The notes under the pieces were generated by a model. That model did no database searches and was not told the DNA's origin. It saw only the letters and a program-made list of their open reading frames with translations. 64,000 nt of DNA, from positions 62,001 to 126,000 of the forward strand of contig NZ_FOXW01000005.1 in assembly GCF_900115825.1 (NCBI RefSeq). The letters run 5' to 3'. The number at the start of each line of letters is the position of its first letter. Within the stretch, counting starts at the first letter, position 1. The DNA comes from Desemzia incerta. Its GTDB lineage: Bacteria > Bacillota > Bacilli > Lactobacillales > Carnobacteriaceae. Shown piece after piece: positions 1-8,830 of this stretch. The position numbers were made by a program, and so were the translations under genes.

Positions 1-96
1 ACCATGGGACCTTTAAGTATAGATGAAAATTTACCTGTCGGATCTTATCGATCATTAACAAGAGAAGAGTTGGAAAAACTGACACCGTATTTTTAA
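1..96 (+). CDS. RsuA-family 16S rRNA pseudouridine synthase, C-terminal end
   Basis: Only the last 31 codons are inside the window, ending in TAA at 94-96. The tail contains MGPLSIDENLPVGSYR followed by LTREELEKL. This resembles the C-terminus of RsuA-type small-subunit rRNA pseudouridine synthases, which end in a 'GPL-x-L-D-x-x-L-x-x-G-x-YR-x-L' segment. The catalytic domain lies outside the window, so the call rests on this motif alone. A strong hairpin follows the stop. Confidence 0.55.
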   Translation, partial: TMGPLSIDENLPVGSYRSLTREELEKLTPYF

Positions 97-114
97 CGAA
101 TAGAAATCGAAATC

Positions 115-150
115 AAAAGGCATACTGTTGGATTCAACAGTATGCCTTTT
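115..150. terminator. bidirectional hairpin terminator
   Basis: A 16-bp perfect stem (AAAAGGCATACTGTTG paired with its complement) closes a GATT loop. It lies between the convergent RsuA-like gene and the DUF616 gene, so it can serve both. Confidence 0.85.
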
Positions 151-179
151 GATGATGTCTTCAAGATTTATAAATGATT

Positions 180-854
180 TTAAGAAACAACGTTTTCTTG
201 ATCAGTATCTTCTATAGTAGAGACAAGTTGTTGCTCAGTAACTAAATAGCTTATGTTAAAGTTGTTTTTCCAGAGGACATAGTTAAAACTAAGGCTGTCT
301 AGAAAACTGAACGTAGTGATTTCCTCCCACCATCTCTCCATTAATTGAGAAACTTCTGGAGAATGGTTTTTTCGAAATAAAACAGATGTATCTGATATGC
401 CGCAACTTGAAGGATAATACTGATTTTGATAAGACTGCATTTGTAAGGTGATAGTTTCGATACGGTCTGTTTGGTGTTTTATAGCAGACACAGCCATATC
501 GTAAGCAGAATACGCTTCAGTATGCTTCAAGGCATAAAGATTGAATGTATCCTTAAACAGCTCTTTTTCAATCCATTGATGCAAACTGTTTAAGACTGAA
601 TCAGTTGGATTTTCGATCCATATAGTATAGTCATACTCTGGCAACAAAAGATGAGGTAACAGCTTTACGTGAGTTATTTTTCTGTCAGCATCTAATCCGG
701 TGTTAGGAAACGACCTCATTTGCCAAATGGAGGACTGGATTGCAGGATCTTCTGCAAAACATATGTAGTCGCATTGGGCAGCAAGAATAGAAGGCTGCTC
801 ATTAAAAATGGTCTGTTCAGTTGTAGCAGTGTAAATTGCAACCTTATTTTTCAT
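180..854 (-). CDS. DUF616-type (glycosyltransferase-like) protein
   Basis: Predicted 224-aa soluble protein without signal peptide or membrane segment. It starts KVAIYTATT and carries a segment KLLPHLLLPEYDYTIWIEN, which resembles the DUF616/TOD1-MUCI70 family, where a 'lPh.y.PeYdysiWiDgn' motif sits in a GT-A-like fold. Substrate and reaction are unknown. The start at 854 is preferred over upstream in-frame ATGs at 860 and 887, because the AGAAGGG ribosome binding site is about 6 nt upstream of it. The gene stands alone, convergent with the pseudouridine synthase gene and divergent from the SDR gene. The glycosyltransferase reading is inference from the motif; the coding call is firm. Confidence 0.7.
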   Translation of the reverse strand: MKNKVAIYTATTEQTIFNEQPSILAAQCDYICFAEDPAIQSSIWQMRSFPNTGLDADRKITHVKLLPHLLLPEYDYTIWIENPTDSVLNSLHQWIEKELFKDTFNLYALKHTEAYSAYDMAVSAIKHQTDRIETITLQMQSYQNQYYPSSCGISDTSVLFRKNHSPEVSQLMERWWEEITTFSFLDSLSFNYVLWKNNFNISYLVTEQQLVSTIEDTDQENVVS

Positions 855-1029
855 TGCCATCCCTTCTTTCTGTATTAAATATATCATCTTTAATATACGG
901 ATAATAACATAACGGTCTTACTTTAAATAAAGAAATTGCTTACAATTCGATCAAGCTTTTCTTTTGCTAACTTTCTTTTTTCCCGCTACTCTTAAAATAG
1001 TAAAAAGAAAGAGAAAGGGGATTTTATTA

Positions 1030-1770
1030 GTGGAAAAACTTTCAGGAAAGTCAGCATTTATAACAGGCGGAACTTCAGGGATAGGAGAATTTACCGCTAA
1101 GGCATTTGCAACTAATGGAGCAAAAGTAGCTGTAGCTGGTCGTGATGAAGAAGATGGCAAACGCATCGTAGAAGAAATTCGACAAGCTGGAGGAGAAGCC
1201 ATTTTTGTTCGACTAGATATTACAGATAGAGAATCGATCAGCAAGAGTGTACAACAAACAAAGGATTCTTTCGGAACCATTGACATCTTGTTTAATGGAG
1301 CTGGGATCCATGATTCTTACGATACAGTGTTGGATACAGACGAAGAAAGTTACGACTTGTTAATGGACATTAATGTTAAAGGTCCCTTTTTAATGACCAA
1401 AGAAGTTTTGCCGATGATGTTGGAAAAAGGAAAAGGAACCATCATCAATGTGGGCTCTCAAGCTACTTTTGTAGCAGGACCTGGCGGATCAGCTTATGTG
1501 ACTTCTAAACATGCGCTCGAAGGATTCACGAAACAGTTGGCTTATGATTTCGGGAAAAAAGGAATCAAAGCGAACTTGATTGCACCAGGATTCATCGAAA
1601 CCCCAATGACGGAAGGGATAGAAGATGAACGATTAAAAGACATTCCGGCACAACGAGCAGGAAAACCAGAAGAAGTAGCAGCCGTAGCTGTTTTTTTAGC
1701 TTCTGATGAATCGGATTACATCCAAGGGACTTCTATAAAAGTAGACGGAGGATGGACAGTCGGCCGATGA
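1030..1770 (+). CDS. short-chain dehydrogenase/reductase (SDR family oxidoreductase)
   Basis: A 246-aa classical SDR. The cofactor motif TGGTSGIG is at residues 12-19, an NGAG motif follows near residue 90, and the catalytic triad is S143, Y156 and K160 (YVTSK). The C-terminal part has the usual PGFIETPMT segment and ends SIKVDGGWTVGR. GTG at 1030 is chosen because AAAGGGG sits 9 nt upstream and the length then matches the family; an upstream in-frame ATG at 964 would add an uncharacteristic basic extension. The substrate is not predictable, though FabG- or glucose dehydrogenase-like alternatives are possible. Single-gene unit closed by a strong terminator. Confidence 0.88.
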   Translation: MEKLSGKSAFITGGTSGIGEFTAKAFATNGAKVAVAGRDEEDGKRIVEEIRQAGGEAIFVRLDITDRESISKSVQQTKDSFGTIDILFNGAGIHDSYDTVLDTDEESYDLLMDINVKGPFLMTKEVLPMMLEKGKGTIINVGSQATFVAGPGGSAYVTSKHALEGFTKQLAYDFGKKGIKANLIAPGFIETPMTEGIEDERLKDIPAQRAGKPEEVAAVAVFLASDESDYIQGTSIKVDGGWTVGR

Positions 1771-1810
1771 CACTGTTCAAAAATTGTGTATTGATATAAA
1801 GGATAAAATT

Positions 1811-1851
1811 AGACAAAAGGAAACAGGTTTTGTACCTGTTTCCTTTTGTCT
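1811..1851. terminator. bidirectional hairpin terminator
   Basis: A 17-bp perfect stem (1811-1827 with 1835-1851) around a TTTTGTA loop, located between the convergent SDR and methyltransferase genes. Confidence 0.88.
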
Positions 1852-1862
1852 AGTTTGACTAT

Positions 1863-2714
1863 TTATTTAACGGCTATAAAAGCGAATGTATCCATGGATT
1901 GGATAGAGCCCCTTTGATGATAGGTTTTTAAGGTGTTCAATTCTGAAGCAAGCAATGTTTTGAATTTTCCCGGTACAGAGTGAAGAGAATCAATGATTTC
2001 AGGTGCGTCAGAAATGGTCATATCTACTTCCCATCCGCCGTCTTGCAAGTGTTTGGAAGGAATAACAGCTTCTTCTGTTATTTTCCAACCAGCTTTCTCA
2101 GCGAGCATCAGACTGTCTTCAGGAGTGATCAATGTACGAATATTCGCTTCAGTTGTCTGACGAAAACTTTCATATTGGGCTTGCAGCAAAGCGGCTAAGA
2201 AGTGCGGGAGTTGATGACTTTCAGTCACACGTGTATCCCACTCCGCAAATACAAGGCGTTTTCCCCATTTATTCAGCTTGGTAAACATCTCTAGTAAAGT
2301 TTCCTGAGAGTTTACATACCAACTAGAATGTGACAATACGATCGTGTCAAACGAATTTTCTGGAAAATCTACTTCGGAAGCTAAAATATCCGTATCGAAA
2401 CTAACAGTGATTTGCTTGCCGATTGGTGATTGTTGCAGTTTAGCTATCGCTTCGCCTAATGTCTCAGGTGCGCCGTAATCAGGACTGGCGATATCAACAG
2501 CGTGTACACTGCCAGTATTTCCTGTCAAGTAAGCTAATATAGCCGTTGTATCTCCTTGACCGCAGCCGATTTCCAATATGTTTTCTCCAGCGTGAATTCC
2601 CCAAAATTCCGCTAAATGAAGCCTGTGCTGTGTCTGGACAGCCTGTATTTCTGACAACTTTCCTGTTGGAGAAATGTAAGTGGCTAATTCTTCAATGGAG
2701 ACTTTCTTCTTCAA
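1863..2714 (-). CDS. class I SAM-dependent methyltransferase
   Basis: 283 aa, cytoplasmic. Motif I is LEIGCGQGD at residues 47-55, followed by an acidic strand-2 end (VHAVDIASPDYG) and a motif-IV-like stretch FDTIVLSHSSWYV, as in small-molecule methyltransferases of the UbiE/Methyltransf_25 type. The start is TTG at 2714 with an AGAGGG ribosome binding site about 7 nt upstream. The substrate is unknown. It is monocistronic and convergent with the SDR gene, and nothing in the context suggests a pathway. Confidence 0.8.
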   Translation of the reverse strand: MKKKVSIEELATYISPTGKLSEIQAVQTQHRLHLAEFWGIHAGENILEIGCGQGDTTAILAYLTGNTGSVHAVDIASPDYGAPETLGEAIAKLQQSPIGKQITVSFDTDILASEVDFPENSFDTIVLSHSSWYVNSQETLLEMFTKLNKWGKRLVFAEWDTRVTESHQLPHFLAALLQAQYESFRQTTEANIRTLITPEDSLMLAEKAGWKITEEAVIPSKHLQDGGWEVDMTISDAPEIIDSLHSVPGKFKTLLASELNTLKTYHQRGSIQSMDTFAFIAVK

Positions 2715-2830
2715 TGCTTATCCCTCTTTCTTTTGCAGCTTAGAATTTAGTTCATTATATCATTTTTTAAGCAAGATAAATACATAAAAAAAGACATTAT
2801 ATGTTAATCTAGTAAACAGAAGAAAGGTAA

Positions 2831-4000
2831 GTGAAAAGATTGAAGAAAAGTTTGGCAAAAATGAAATTATTTTTACAGTTGACAGCAGCGGTAAGTTTTT
2901 TAGGGGCATGCAGTGTAGAGAGTCATTCTCCTGAAACCATTGAAAGTCCAGCTGCTTATGAAGCCTCCCTTAATCAAGCGGAGGATAAAAAAATGACCGA
3001 GTCTGAGGAATTAGCGGTTCATTATATAGATGTTGGGCAAGCAAATGCGACGTTGTTTGAATTTGCAAGTGATGACGAAGAATATGCAATTCTTTATGAT
3101 ACGGGGGATTGGACAAGTACAGATGTAGTCGATTACTTAACAGACAAAGAGATACAAGAATTAGACCTCGTGATCGCGAGTCACCCAGATGCTGATCATA
3201 TCGGGCAGTTGGATAAAGTATTGGAGCAGTTTGAGGTAGGGGAAGTATGGATGTCCGGAAATACGACTTCTTCAGATGTTTTTATTCGTTCACTTGAAGC
3301 TATTCAAAAATTTGAAGTAGGCTATTATGAACCAAGAGCGGGTGAGCAGTTCGATATTGGACCATTGAGTATGGAAATCCTTCATCCTAGTGTATTGACG
3401 AGTGATACAAATGCAGATTCTATATCGATGTTCGTTTCTTATGGGGAAGTGGACTTTTTATTTACGGGCGATGCAGGGAAAAAGCAAGAAATGGAAATGG
3501 TGAATTCGGGTATGAATTTAGATGCCGAAATTTTGGCTCTAGGCCATCATGGATCGGATACCTCCAGTGCACCGGCCTTTATTGATGCAGTCAGTCCTGA
3601 AGTAGCCATCTACAGTGCTGGAGCCGGTAATTCTTACGGACATCCTCAAACCAGTGTCGTGTCACTGATTCAAGAAAAAGGAATCGCATTATACGGAACA
3701 GATCAAAATGGTACGATCATCGTCAGAACAGATGGGGAAAGTTACCACATTGAGACGGTGAGGGATGAAAGTAAAATACAAAAAGACACTGAGAATTCAT
3801 TGGCAGGGAAGATTGATCTCAATACAGCTTCTTATGAAGAACTGCTTGAAATTGCCCATATTGGACCAGAACGTGCAGAAGACATTATCTCATTGCGACC
3901 ATTAGAAAAAATAGAGGATCTACAGAAAGTTAATGGGATTGGACCTTCTAGATTAGAAGACATCATCACTGAAGGCAAAGCTTATGTAGGAGGAAATTAA
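2831..4000 (+). CDS. lipoprotein: ComEC-like metallo-beta-lactamase domain fused to ComEA-like HhH domain
   Basis: 389 aa with three parts. A lipoprotein signal peptide has lipobox LGAC (acylated Cys27). A metallo-beta-lactamase domain carries SHPDADHIG (H118, D120, D122, H123) and HHGSDTSS (H239-H240), which is the signature of the soluble ComEC/Rec2 C-terminal domain. The end, from about residue 328, is a tandem helix-hairpin-helix of ComEA type (DLNTASYEELLEIAHIG). The fold predicts a surface-anchored metal-dependent hydrolase that can bind DNA without sequence specificity. A nuclease role is inference. GTG start at 2831 with AGAAAGG upstream. The next gene starts at the following base, so the two form an operon. 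Confidence 0.85.
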   Translation: MKRLKKSLAKMKLFLQLTAAVSFLGACSVESHSPETIESPAAYEASLNQAEDKKMTESEELAVHYIDVGQANATLFEFASDDEEYAILYDTGDWTSTDVVDYLTDKEIQELDLVIASHPDADHIGQLDKVLEQFEVGEVWMSGNTTSSDVFIRSLEAIQKFEVGYYEPRAGEQFDIGPLSMEILHPSVLTSDTNADSISMFVSYGEVDFLFTGDAGKKQEMEMVNSGMNLDAEILALGHHGSDTSSAPAFIDAVSPEVAIYSAGAGNSYGHPQTSVVSLIQEKGIALYGTDQNGTIIVRTDGESYHIETVRDESKIQKDTENSLAGKIDLNTASYEELLEIAHIGPERAEDIISLRPLEKIEDLQKVNGIGPSRLEDIITEGKAYVGGN

Positions 4001-4261
4001 ATGAAAGCTATTTTGGATCGTATAGAAGAGGGGAAAGCAGTTTTACTGATTCAAGATGTAGAGAAAGAATGGATCATCGACAAGAATCATTTGCCTCACG
4101 GGAGTAATGTAGGTGATTGGTTGACGATACAAATCACAGAAGGACGCATAAGTGATATGACGATTGATCAAGCATTGACACAAGAGAAGAAAAAGACAGC
4201 AGAAGATTTATTAACATCCATTCGCAAGCAGCCTAAAGGGAGCAAGTTTAAAAGAAAATAA
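4001..4261 (+). CDS. DUF3006 domain protein
   Basis: 86-aa small protein opening MKAILDRIEEGKAVLL, the start typical of DUF3006. ATG at 4001 directly follows the TAA of the preceding gene, and its ribosome binding site (GGAGGAAAT) lies within the last codons of that gene, implying translational coupling. The N-terminal half looks like a small beta-barrel and the C-terminus is lysine-rich (PKGSKFKRK). DUF3006 genes often sit next to ComEC-like metallo-beta-lactamase genes; the function is unknown. Confidence 0.8.
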   Translation: MKAILDRIEEGKAVLLIQDVEKEWIIDKNHLPHGSNVGDWLTIQITEGRISDMTIDQALTQEKKKTAEDLLTSIRKQPKGSKFKRK

Positions 4262-4443
4262 AAATTGCTGTACGATAGAAGAGTTTAGCAATCTAAAATC
4301 AAATTAGATTAAATATATTGACGATAGGAATTTGAATGCAGGAAAGAAAATTCTCATTGAAATGACGTCAAACACATAGGTTGAGTTTTACTTTTGTGGT
4401 ATCATTAAAAACAAAGAAAAAGTAATTTTTGGGGGCAAACAGA

Positions 4444-5913
4444 GTGAATAATATATATCCAGATGATAGTTTGGCATTGCATACAGACATGTATCAACTT
4501 AATATGATGAAATCATATTGGGAATTAGGTGATGCAGATAAGAATGCTGTGTTTGAAGTATACTTCCGTGAGCATCCTTTCGGAATTGGATACGCAGTTT
4601 TTGCTGGGTTGGAACGCGTTGTAAACTACGTTAAAAATCTATCTTTTACAGAATCTGATCTCGATTATTTAAGAGAGACTCAAGACTATCCGGAAGAGTT
4701 TTTAACGTACTTAAAAAACTTTAAGTTTACTGGGACGATTCGTTCAGCTATAGAAGGAGACTTAGTCTTCGCTAACGAACCTATTATGCAGATAGAAGGA
4801 TCGCTTGCTGAATGTCAATTATTGGAGACAACGATTTTGAATGTCGTCAATTATCAAACATTGATTGCAACAAAAGCCTCCGAAATGAAAACAGTAGTGG
4901 GGAATGACCCATTGTTGGAATTCGGGACTCGCAGAGCTCAAGAAATGGATGCAGCCATTTGGGGAACACGAGCAGCTTTCATTGGCGGAGCAGATGCTAC
5001 AAGTAATGTGCGTGCTTCTAAGATTTTTGGTATTCCAGCTAGTGGAACACATGCACATGCAATGGTTCAAGCCTATGATAGCGAGTATGAAGCTTTCATG
5101 GCTTATGCCAAAACACATAAAGATTGTGTCTTTTTAGTAGATACATTTGATACGTTAAAAACCGGCGTACCGAATGCGATTCGTGTTGCTGATGAAATGG
5201 GCGATAAAATCAACTTTTTAGGTGTTCGATTAGATAGTGGAGATATGGCCTATATTTCTAAACAAGTTCGAGCGCAATTGGATGAAGCAGGATACCCGGA
5301 TGCTAAAATCTATGCTTCAAACAACTTGGATTCAAAAACGATTTTAAACTTAAAAATGCAAGGGGCCAAAATTGATGTTTGGGGTGTCGGTACTCGACTA
5401 ATCACCGCCTTTGATCAGCCTGCTCTCGGAGCCGTTTATAAGCTAGTGTCTATAGAAGACAAAAACGGAAACATGAGAAACACTATCAAGTTAACGAGCA
5501 ATGCTGCTAAAATGTCCACTCCAGGGAAAAAACAGGTGTGGCGTATCACCAGCAATGAAAAAGGGAAATCTGAGGGCGACTATGTAGCGTTATGGGATGA
5601 ACGACCTGATTTGGAAGATGAATTGTTCATGTTCCATCCAATCCATACGTACATCAACAAAACGGTTGAAAACTTCACAGCAGTGCCTCTGTTAAAGGAT
5701 ATTTTTGCGGACGGAGAATTGGTGTATGAGTTGCCTCATTTGGAAAAAATCAAAGCACATGCCAAAGAGAGTTTGACAGCGTTATGGGATGAGTACAAGC
5801 GAATCTTAAACCCAGAAGCTTATCCTGTTGATTTGTCTCAAAAAGCTTACGACAACAAATTAGCGATTATTAAAGAGACCAGAAAGAAAATGAAAGCTTT
5901 AGAGAATAAGTAA
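4444..5913 (+). CDS. pncB: nicotinate phosphoribosyltransferase
   Basis: 489 aa. It forms nicotinate mononucleotide from nicotinate and PRPP with ATP hydrolysis, the first step of the Preiss-Handler NAD salvage route. Family landmarks are DMYQLNMMKSYW near the N-terminus, GTRRAQEMDAAIWGTRAAFIG and ASGTHAHAMV in the middle, the phosphoribosyl-binding segment FLGVRLDSGDMAYIS and GVGTRLITAFDQPALG. GTG at 4444 is chosen because GGGGG lies 8 nt upstream; the in-frame TTG at 4429 would overlap that site. nadE follows 57 nt downstream with no terminator, so the two NAD genes are probably cotranscribed. Confidence 0.96.
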   Translation: MNNIYPDDSLALHTDMYQLNMMKSYWELGDADKNAVFEVYFREHPFGIGYAVFAGLERVVNYVKNLSFTESDLDYLRETQDYPEEFLTYLKNFKFTGTIRSAIEGDLVFANEPIMQIEGSLAECQLLETTILNVVNYQTLIATKASEMKTVVGNDPLLEFGTRRAQEMDAAIWGTRAAFIGGADATSNVRASKIFGIPASGTHAHAMVQAYDSEYEAFMAYAKTHKDCVFLVDTFDTLKTGVPNAIRVADEMGDKINFLGVRLDSGDMAYISKQVRAQLDEAGYPDAKIYASNNLDSKTILNLKMQGAKIDVWGVGTRLITAFDQPALGAVYKLVSIEDKNGNMRNTIKLTSNAAKMSTPGKKQVWRITSNEKGKSEGDYVALWDERPDLEDELFMFHPIHTYINKTVENFTAVPLLKDIFADGELVYELPHLEKIKAHAKESLTALWDEYKRILNPEAYPVDLSQKAYDNKLAIIKETRKKMKALENK

Positions 5914-5970
5914 TTATTTATTTCAGACCTATCAGATTACCAACAAACACGTTTAGAAAGGGTGCAAGTC

Positions 5971-6798
5971 ATGTCAGAATTAAGAGACGAAATCATATCA
6001 GAAATGAAAGTTCAACCTTCTATTGATCCTAAAGAGGAAGTTCGCAAACGAGTGGAATTTTTAAAGTCTTATCTAACAAAATATCCTTTTATCAAGACGT
6101 TCGTACTAGGAATCAGCGGAGGCCAAGACTCTACATTGGCTGGGAAAATCAGTCAACTAGCTATCACTGAAATGAGAGAAGAGACAAACGATGCAAGCTA
6201 TCAATTTATTGCAGTACGCTTGCCATATGGAACACAAGCCGACGAACAAGATGCGCTGGATGCCATTGAATTTATGGAAGCCGACAAAACCGTTCGTTTT
6301 AATATCCAGCCTGCTACTGATGCAGTAGTAGAAGCACTAACAGATGAAGACATTCAAATCAGTGATTTTAACATCGGCAACGTCAAAGCTCGTCAACGAA
6401 TGATCGCTCAGTATGCCATAGCTGGAAATTACAGCGGTGTTGTCGTAGGAACGGATCAATCTGCTGAGTCGGTGACAGGTTTCTATACAAAATATGGTGA
6501 TGGCGGAACAGATATCAATCCATTATTCGGATTGAATAAGCGTCAAGGTAGAGCGATGCTGAAAGAATTAGGTTGTCCTGAGCATTTATACACGAAAGTC
6601 CCGACAGCTGATTTAGAAAATGACCGCCCGTCTCTTCCTGATGAAGCGGCATTAGGCGTTACTTATGAAGCTATAGATGATTACCTAGAAGGTAAAGAGG
6701 TTAAAGAAGAAGACGCAAAAACAATCGAAAGCTGGTTTGTGAAGACGCGTCATAAACGCCACATGCCGATAGATATATTTGATGATTTTTGGAAATAA
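5971..6798 (+). CDS. nadE: NH3-dependent NAD+ synthetase
   Basis: 275 aa, cytoplasmic. It amidates nicotinic acid adenine dinucleotide to NAD+ with ATP and ammonia. The PP-loop SGGQDS is at residues 49-54, and [20 protein letters not shown] and [15 protein letters not shown] are classic NadE segments. There is no glutaminase domain, so it is the ammonia-using form. ATG at 5971 is preferred to the in-frame GTG at 5962 because AAAGGG is 8 nt upstream of the ATG and overlaps the GTG. It follows pncB, completing nicotinate to NAD except for nadD, which is elsewhere. Confidence 0.97.
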   Translation: MSELRDEIISEMKVQPSIDPKEEVRKRVEFLKSYLTKYPFIKTFVLGISGGQDSTLAGKISQLAITEMREETNDASYQFIAVRLPYGTQADEQDALDAIEFMEADKTVRFNIQPATDAVVEALTDEDIQISDFNIGNVKARQRMIAQYAIAGNYSGVVVGTDQSAESVTGFYTKYGDGGTDINPLFGLNKRQGRAMLKELGCPEHLYTKVPTADLENDRPSLPDEAALGVTYEAIDDYLEGKEVKEEDAKTIESWFVKTRHKRHMPIDIFDDFWK

Positions 6799-6810
6799 TA
6801 GAAAATAATG

Positions 6811-6861
6811 AAAAATAAGTTTCATAAGGGATCATACGATTCTTTTATGAAACTTATTTTT
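6811..6861. terminator. hairpin terminator after nadE
   Basis: A 17-bp stem (6811-6827 with 6845-6861) ending in a T-run on the + strand. It separates the NAD genes from the nag operon. Confidence 0.85.
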
Positions 6862-6895
6862 TACGATTAGTTGGTAAAAAGAGAGTTTCTAGCAG

Positions 6896-6924
6896 TTGCA
6901 ATTTCGGTCTATACCATTTATAAT
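6896..6924 (+). promoter_or_regulatory. sigma-A promoter of the nag operon
   Basis: TTGCAA (6896-6901), a 17-nt spacer and a perfect TATAAT (6919-6924). The nagA start codon is 35 nt downstream. Confidence 0.85.
6904..6918. promoter_or_regulatory. NagR (YvoA/DasR-type) operator inside the nag promoter
   Basis: The spacer between -35 and -10 contains GGTCTATACC. Read on the other strand this is ATGGTATAGACC, close to the operator recognised by NagR/YvoA/DasR repressors. A repressor bound here would block RNA polymerase directly, and the matching regulator is encoded as the last gene of the operon. Confidence 0.75.
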
Positions 6925-6958
6925 AAAGAAGAAATTTTCAAATAAGGGAGACAAGAAA

Positions 6959-8098
6959 ATGACCAATCAAGTACTTGTCAACGCAACTGTTTATACTGGC
7001 GAAACCAGGATTGATAACGGTTACGTTCGTTTTGATCAACAGATTTTAGAAGTTGGAAAGATGGAAGAGTTCGTAAAAGACTCACAAGAAGAAGTAATCG
7101 ATATCGCTGGGAAAATAGTTGTTCCTGGTTTTATTGATGTACACAGTCATGGCGGTTATGGCATTGATAACATGGACGCAGATCCAGAGAGCATCAATGA
7201 AATGATCTCTAAGATGTATCAAGAAGGAATTACTTCTTATTTTCCTACAACAATGACTCAGTCATTTGAAAATATTGAAAAAGCTTTAAAAGGCATTGCT
7301 GAAGCTGCGGAAAAGAACCCGGTTATTCAAGGGATTCACGTAGAAGGGCCTTTTATATCGGCAGTATTCAAAGGGGCTCAACCAGAAGAATACATCAAAA
7401 TTCCAGATGCAGAGACTATGAAAAAATGGGACGAGATCAGTGGAGGACGTGTTCGTTTAGTGACATATGCTCCTGAGACCAGCGATGCCAGCGAATTCGA
7501 AAAAACGTGCCAAGAGCATGATATTGTATTATCGGCTGGACATACAAATGCGACACGTGAACAAATGAAACAATCAAAAGCAAAACACATCACACATCTA
7601 TATAATGCTCAAAGAGGTTTGCATCACCGTGAACCAGGTGTTACAGGTCATGCATTTTTAGATGAAGATACGTATGTAGAAGTCATTGCAGATGGATTTC
7701 ACATTCATCCTGAAATGATCAAAATGGCTTATAAAATGAAAGGGCCGGACCGTATCGAAATCATTACAGATGCTATGAGAGCAAAAGGAATGCCAGACGG
7801 TGAAAGTGAGCTGGGCGGACAAAAAGTTATCGTAAAAGATAAACAAGCTCGATTAGAATCCGGTAGTTTAGCTGGAAGTGTATTGGAATTCCAAGATGCA
7901 TTTAGAAATGTAATCGAGTTTACCGGATGCAGTATAGAAGATGCAGTAAAAATGAGTTCTGTTAATCAAGCTAGAGAATTTGGTTTGACACGAAAAGGCA
8001 GTATCAGCAGCGGAAAAGATGCTGACTTAGTGGTTTTAGATCCTGACTTTAACGTGGAAAAAACATTTAGTTATGGAAAAGAAGTATATAAAAAATAA
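6959..8098 (+). CDS. nagA: N-acetylglucosamine-6-phosphate deacetylase
   Basis: 379 aa, amidohydrolase fold. It deacetylates GlcNAc-6-P to glucosamine-6-P. Seen: the metal motif HSHGGYG, IHVEGPFI (metal-ligand Glu region), SAGHTNAT, THLYNAQRG, ADGFHIHP and the catalytic Asp in ITDAMRAKGMPDG. ATG at 6959 has AAGGGAG 8 nt upstream; the longer in-frame start at 6896 would lie in the -35 element. First gene of nagA-nagB-nagR, 16 nt before nagB. Confidence 0.96.
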   Translation: MTNQVLVNATVYTGETRIDNGYVRFDQQILEVGKMEEFVKDSQEEVIDIAGKIVVPGFIDVHSHGGYGIDNMDADPESINEMISKMYQEGITSYFPTTMTQSFENIEKALKGIAEAAEKNPVIQGIHVEGPFISAVFKGAQPEEYIKIPDAETMKKWDEISGGRVRLVTYAPETSDASEFEKTCQEHDIVLSAGHTNATREQMKQSKAKHITHLYNAQRGLHHREPGVTGHAFLDEDTYVEVIADGFHIHPEMIKMAYKMKGPDRIEIITDAMRAKGMPDGESELGGQKVIVKDKQARLESGSLAGSVLEFQDAFRNVIEFTGCSIEDAVKMSSVNQAREFGLTRKGSISSGKDADLVVLDPDFNVEKTFSYGKEVYKK

Positions 8099-8114
8099 AA
8101 ATGGGGTTAATGAT

Positions 8115-8819
8115 ATGAACGTTTTTGTAATGAAAAATAAAAGAGAAGCTAGCCAAAAAGCATTTGAATTGATGAAACAAGAAATGGAAAATGGGGCTGA
8201 CGTTTTTGGGTTGGCAACTGGAAGTACTCCAGAAGATTTGTATGAAATTATGACAGCAAGCGATACGGATTTTTCAGGTATCACATCTGTAAATTTGGAC
8301 GAATATGTTGGTCTATCACCTGAAGATCCTCAAAGCTACCATTATTTTATGGAAAAGCACTTATTCTCTAAAAAACCATTCAAAGAGACTTATGTGCCGA
8401 ATGGATTAGCAGAAGAGACAGAAGAAAGTGCACGTTACAACAAAATCATTGCAGATAATCCGATCGATTTACAAATTTTAGGAATCGGAACGAATGGACA
8501 TATCGGATTCAATGAACCAGGAGCATCATTCGATTCTGAAACACGTAAAGTTGCATTAGTAGAGTCGACTATTGAATCAAATAAAGTTTATTTCGAGCAT
8601 GAAGAAGATGTGCCAAGATACGCTTATTCTATGGGAATCAAATCTATTATGGCATCTAAAAAAATTATATTGATGGCATTTGGCGAACATAAAGCAGAAG
8701 CCATCAAAAATATGATCGAGGGACCAATTACTGAAGACGTACCAGCCAGTATTTTACAACGTCACCCGAATGTTACGGTTATTGTTGATGAAGAAGCTGG
8801 GTCGTTATTGAAACGTTAA
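8115..8819 (+). CDS. nagB: glucosamine-6-phosphate deaminase
   Basis: 234 aa, the short monofunctional form usual in Firmicutes. It converts glucosamine-6-P to fructose-6-P and ammonia, feeding amino sugars into glycolysis. Motifs: GLATGSTPEDLY, VNLDEYVGLSPEDPQSYHYFM and GIGTNGHIGFNEPG, which holds the catalytic His and Glu. ATG at 8115 is selected by the GGGG ribosome binding site 8 nt upstream; an in-frame ATG at 8073 lies inside nagA. Second gene of the nag operon. Confidence 0.97.
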   Translation: MNVFVMKNKREASQKAFELMKQEMENGADVFGLATGSTPEDLYEIMTASDTDFSGITSVNLDEYVGLSPEDPQSYHYFMEKHLFSKKPFKETYVPNGLAEETEESARYNKIIADNPIDLQILGIGTNGHIGFNEPGASFDSETRKVALVESTIESNKVYFEHEEDVPRYAYSMGIKSIMASKKIILMAFGEHKAEAIKNMIEGPITEDVPASILQRHPNVTVIVDEEAGSLLKR

Positions 8820-8830
8820 GGGGTGAAGTA

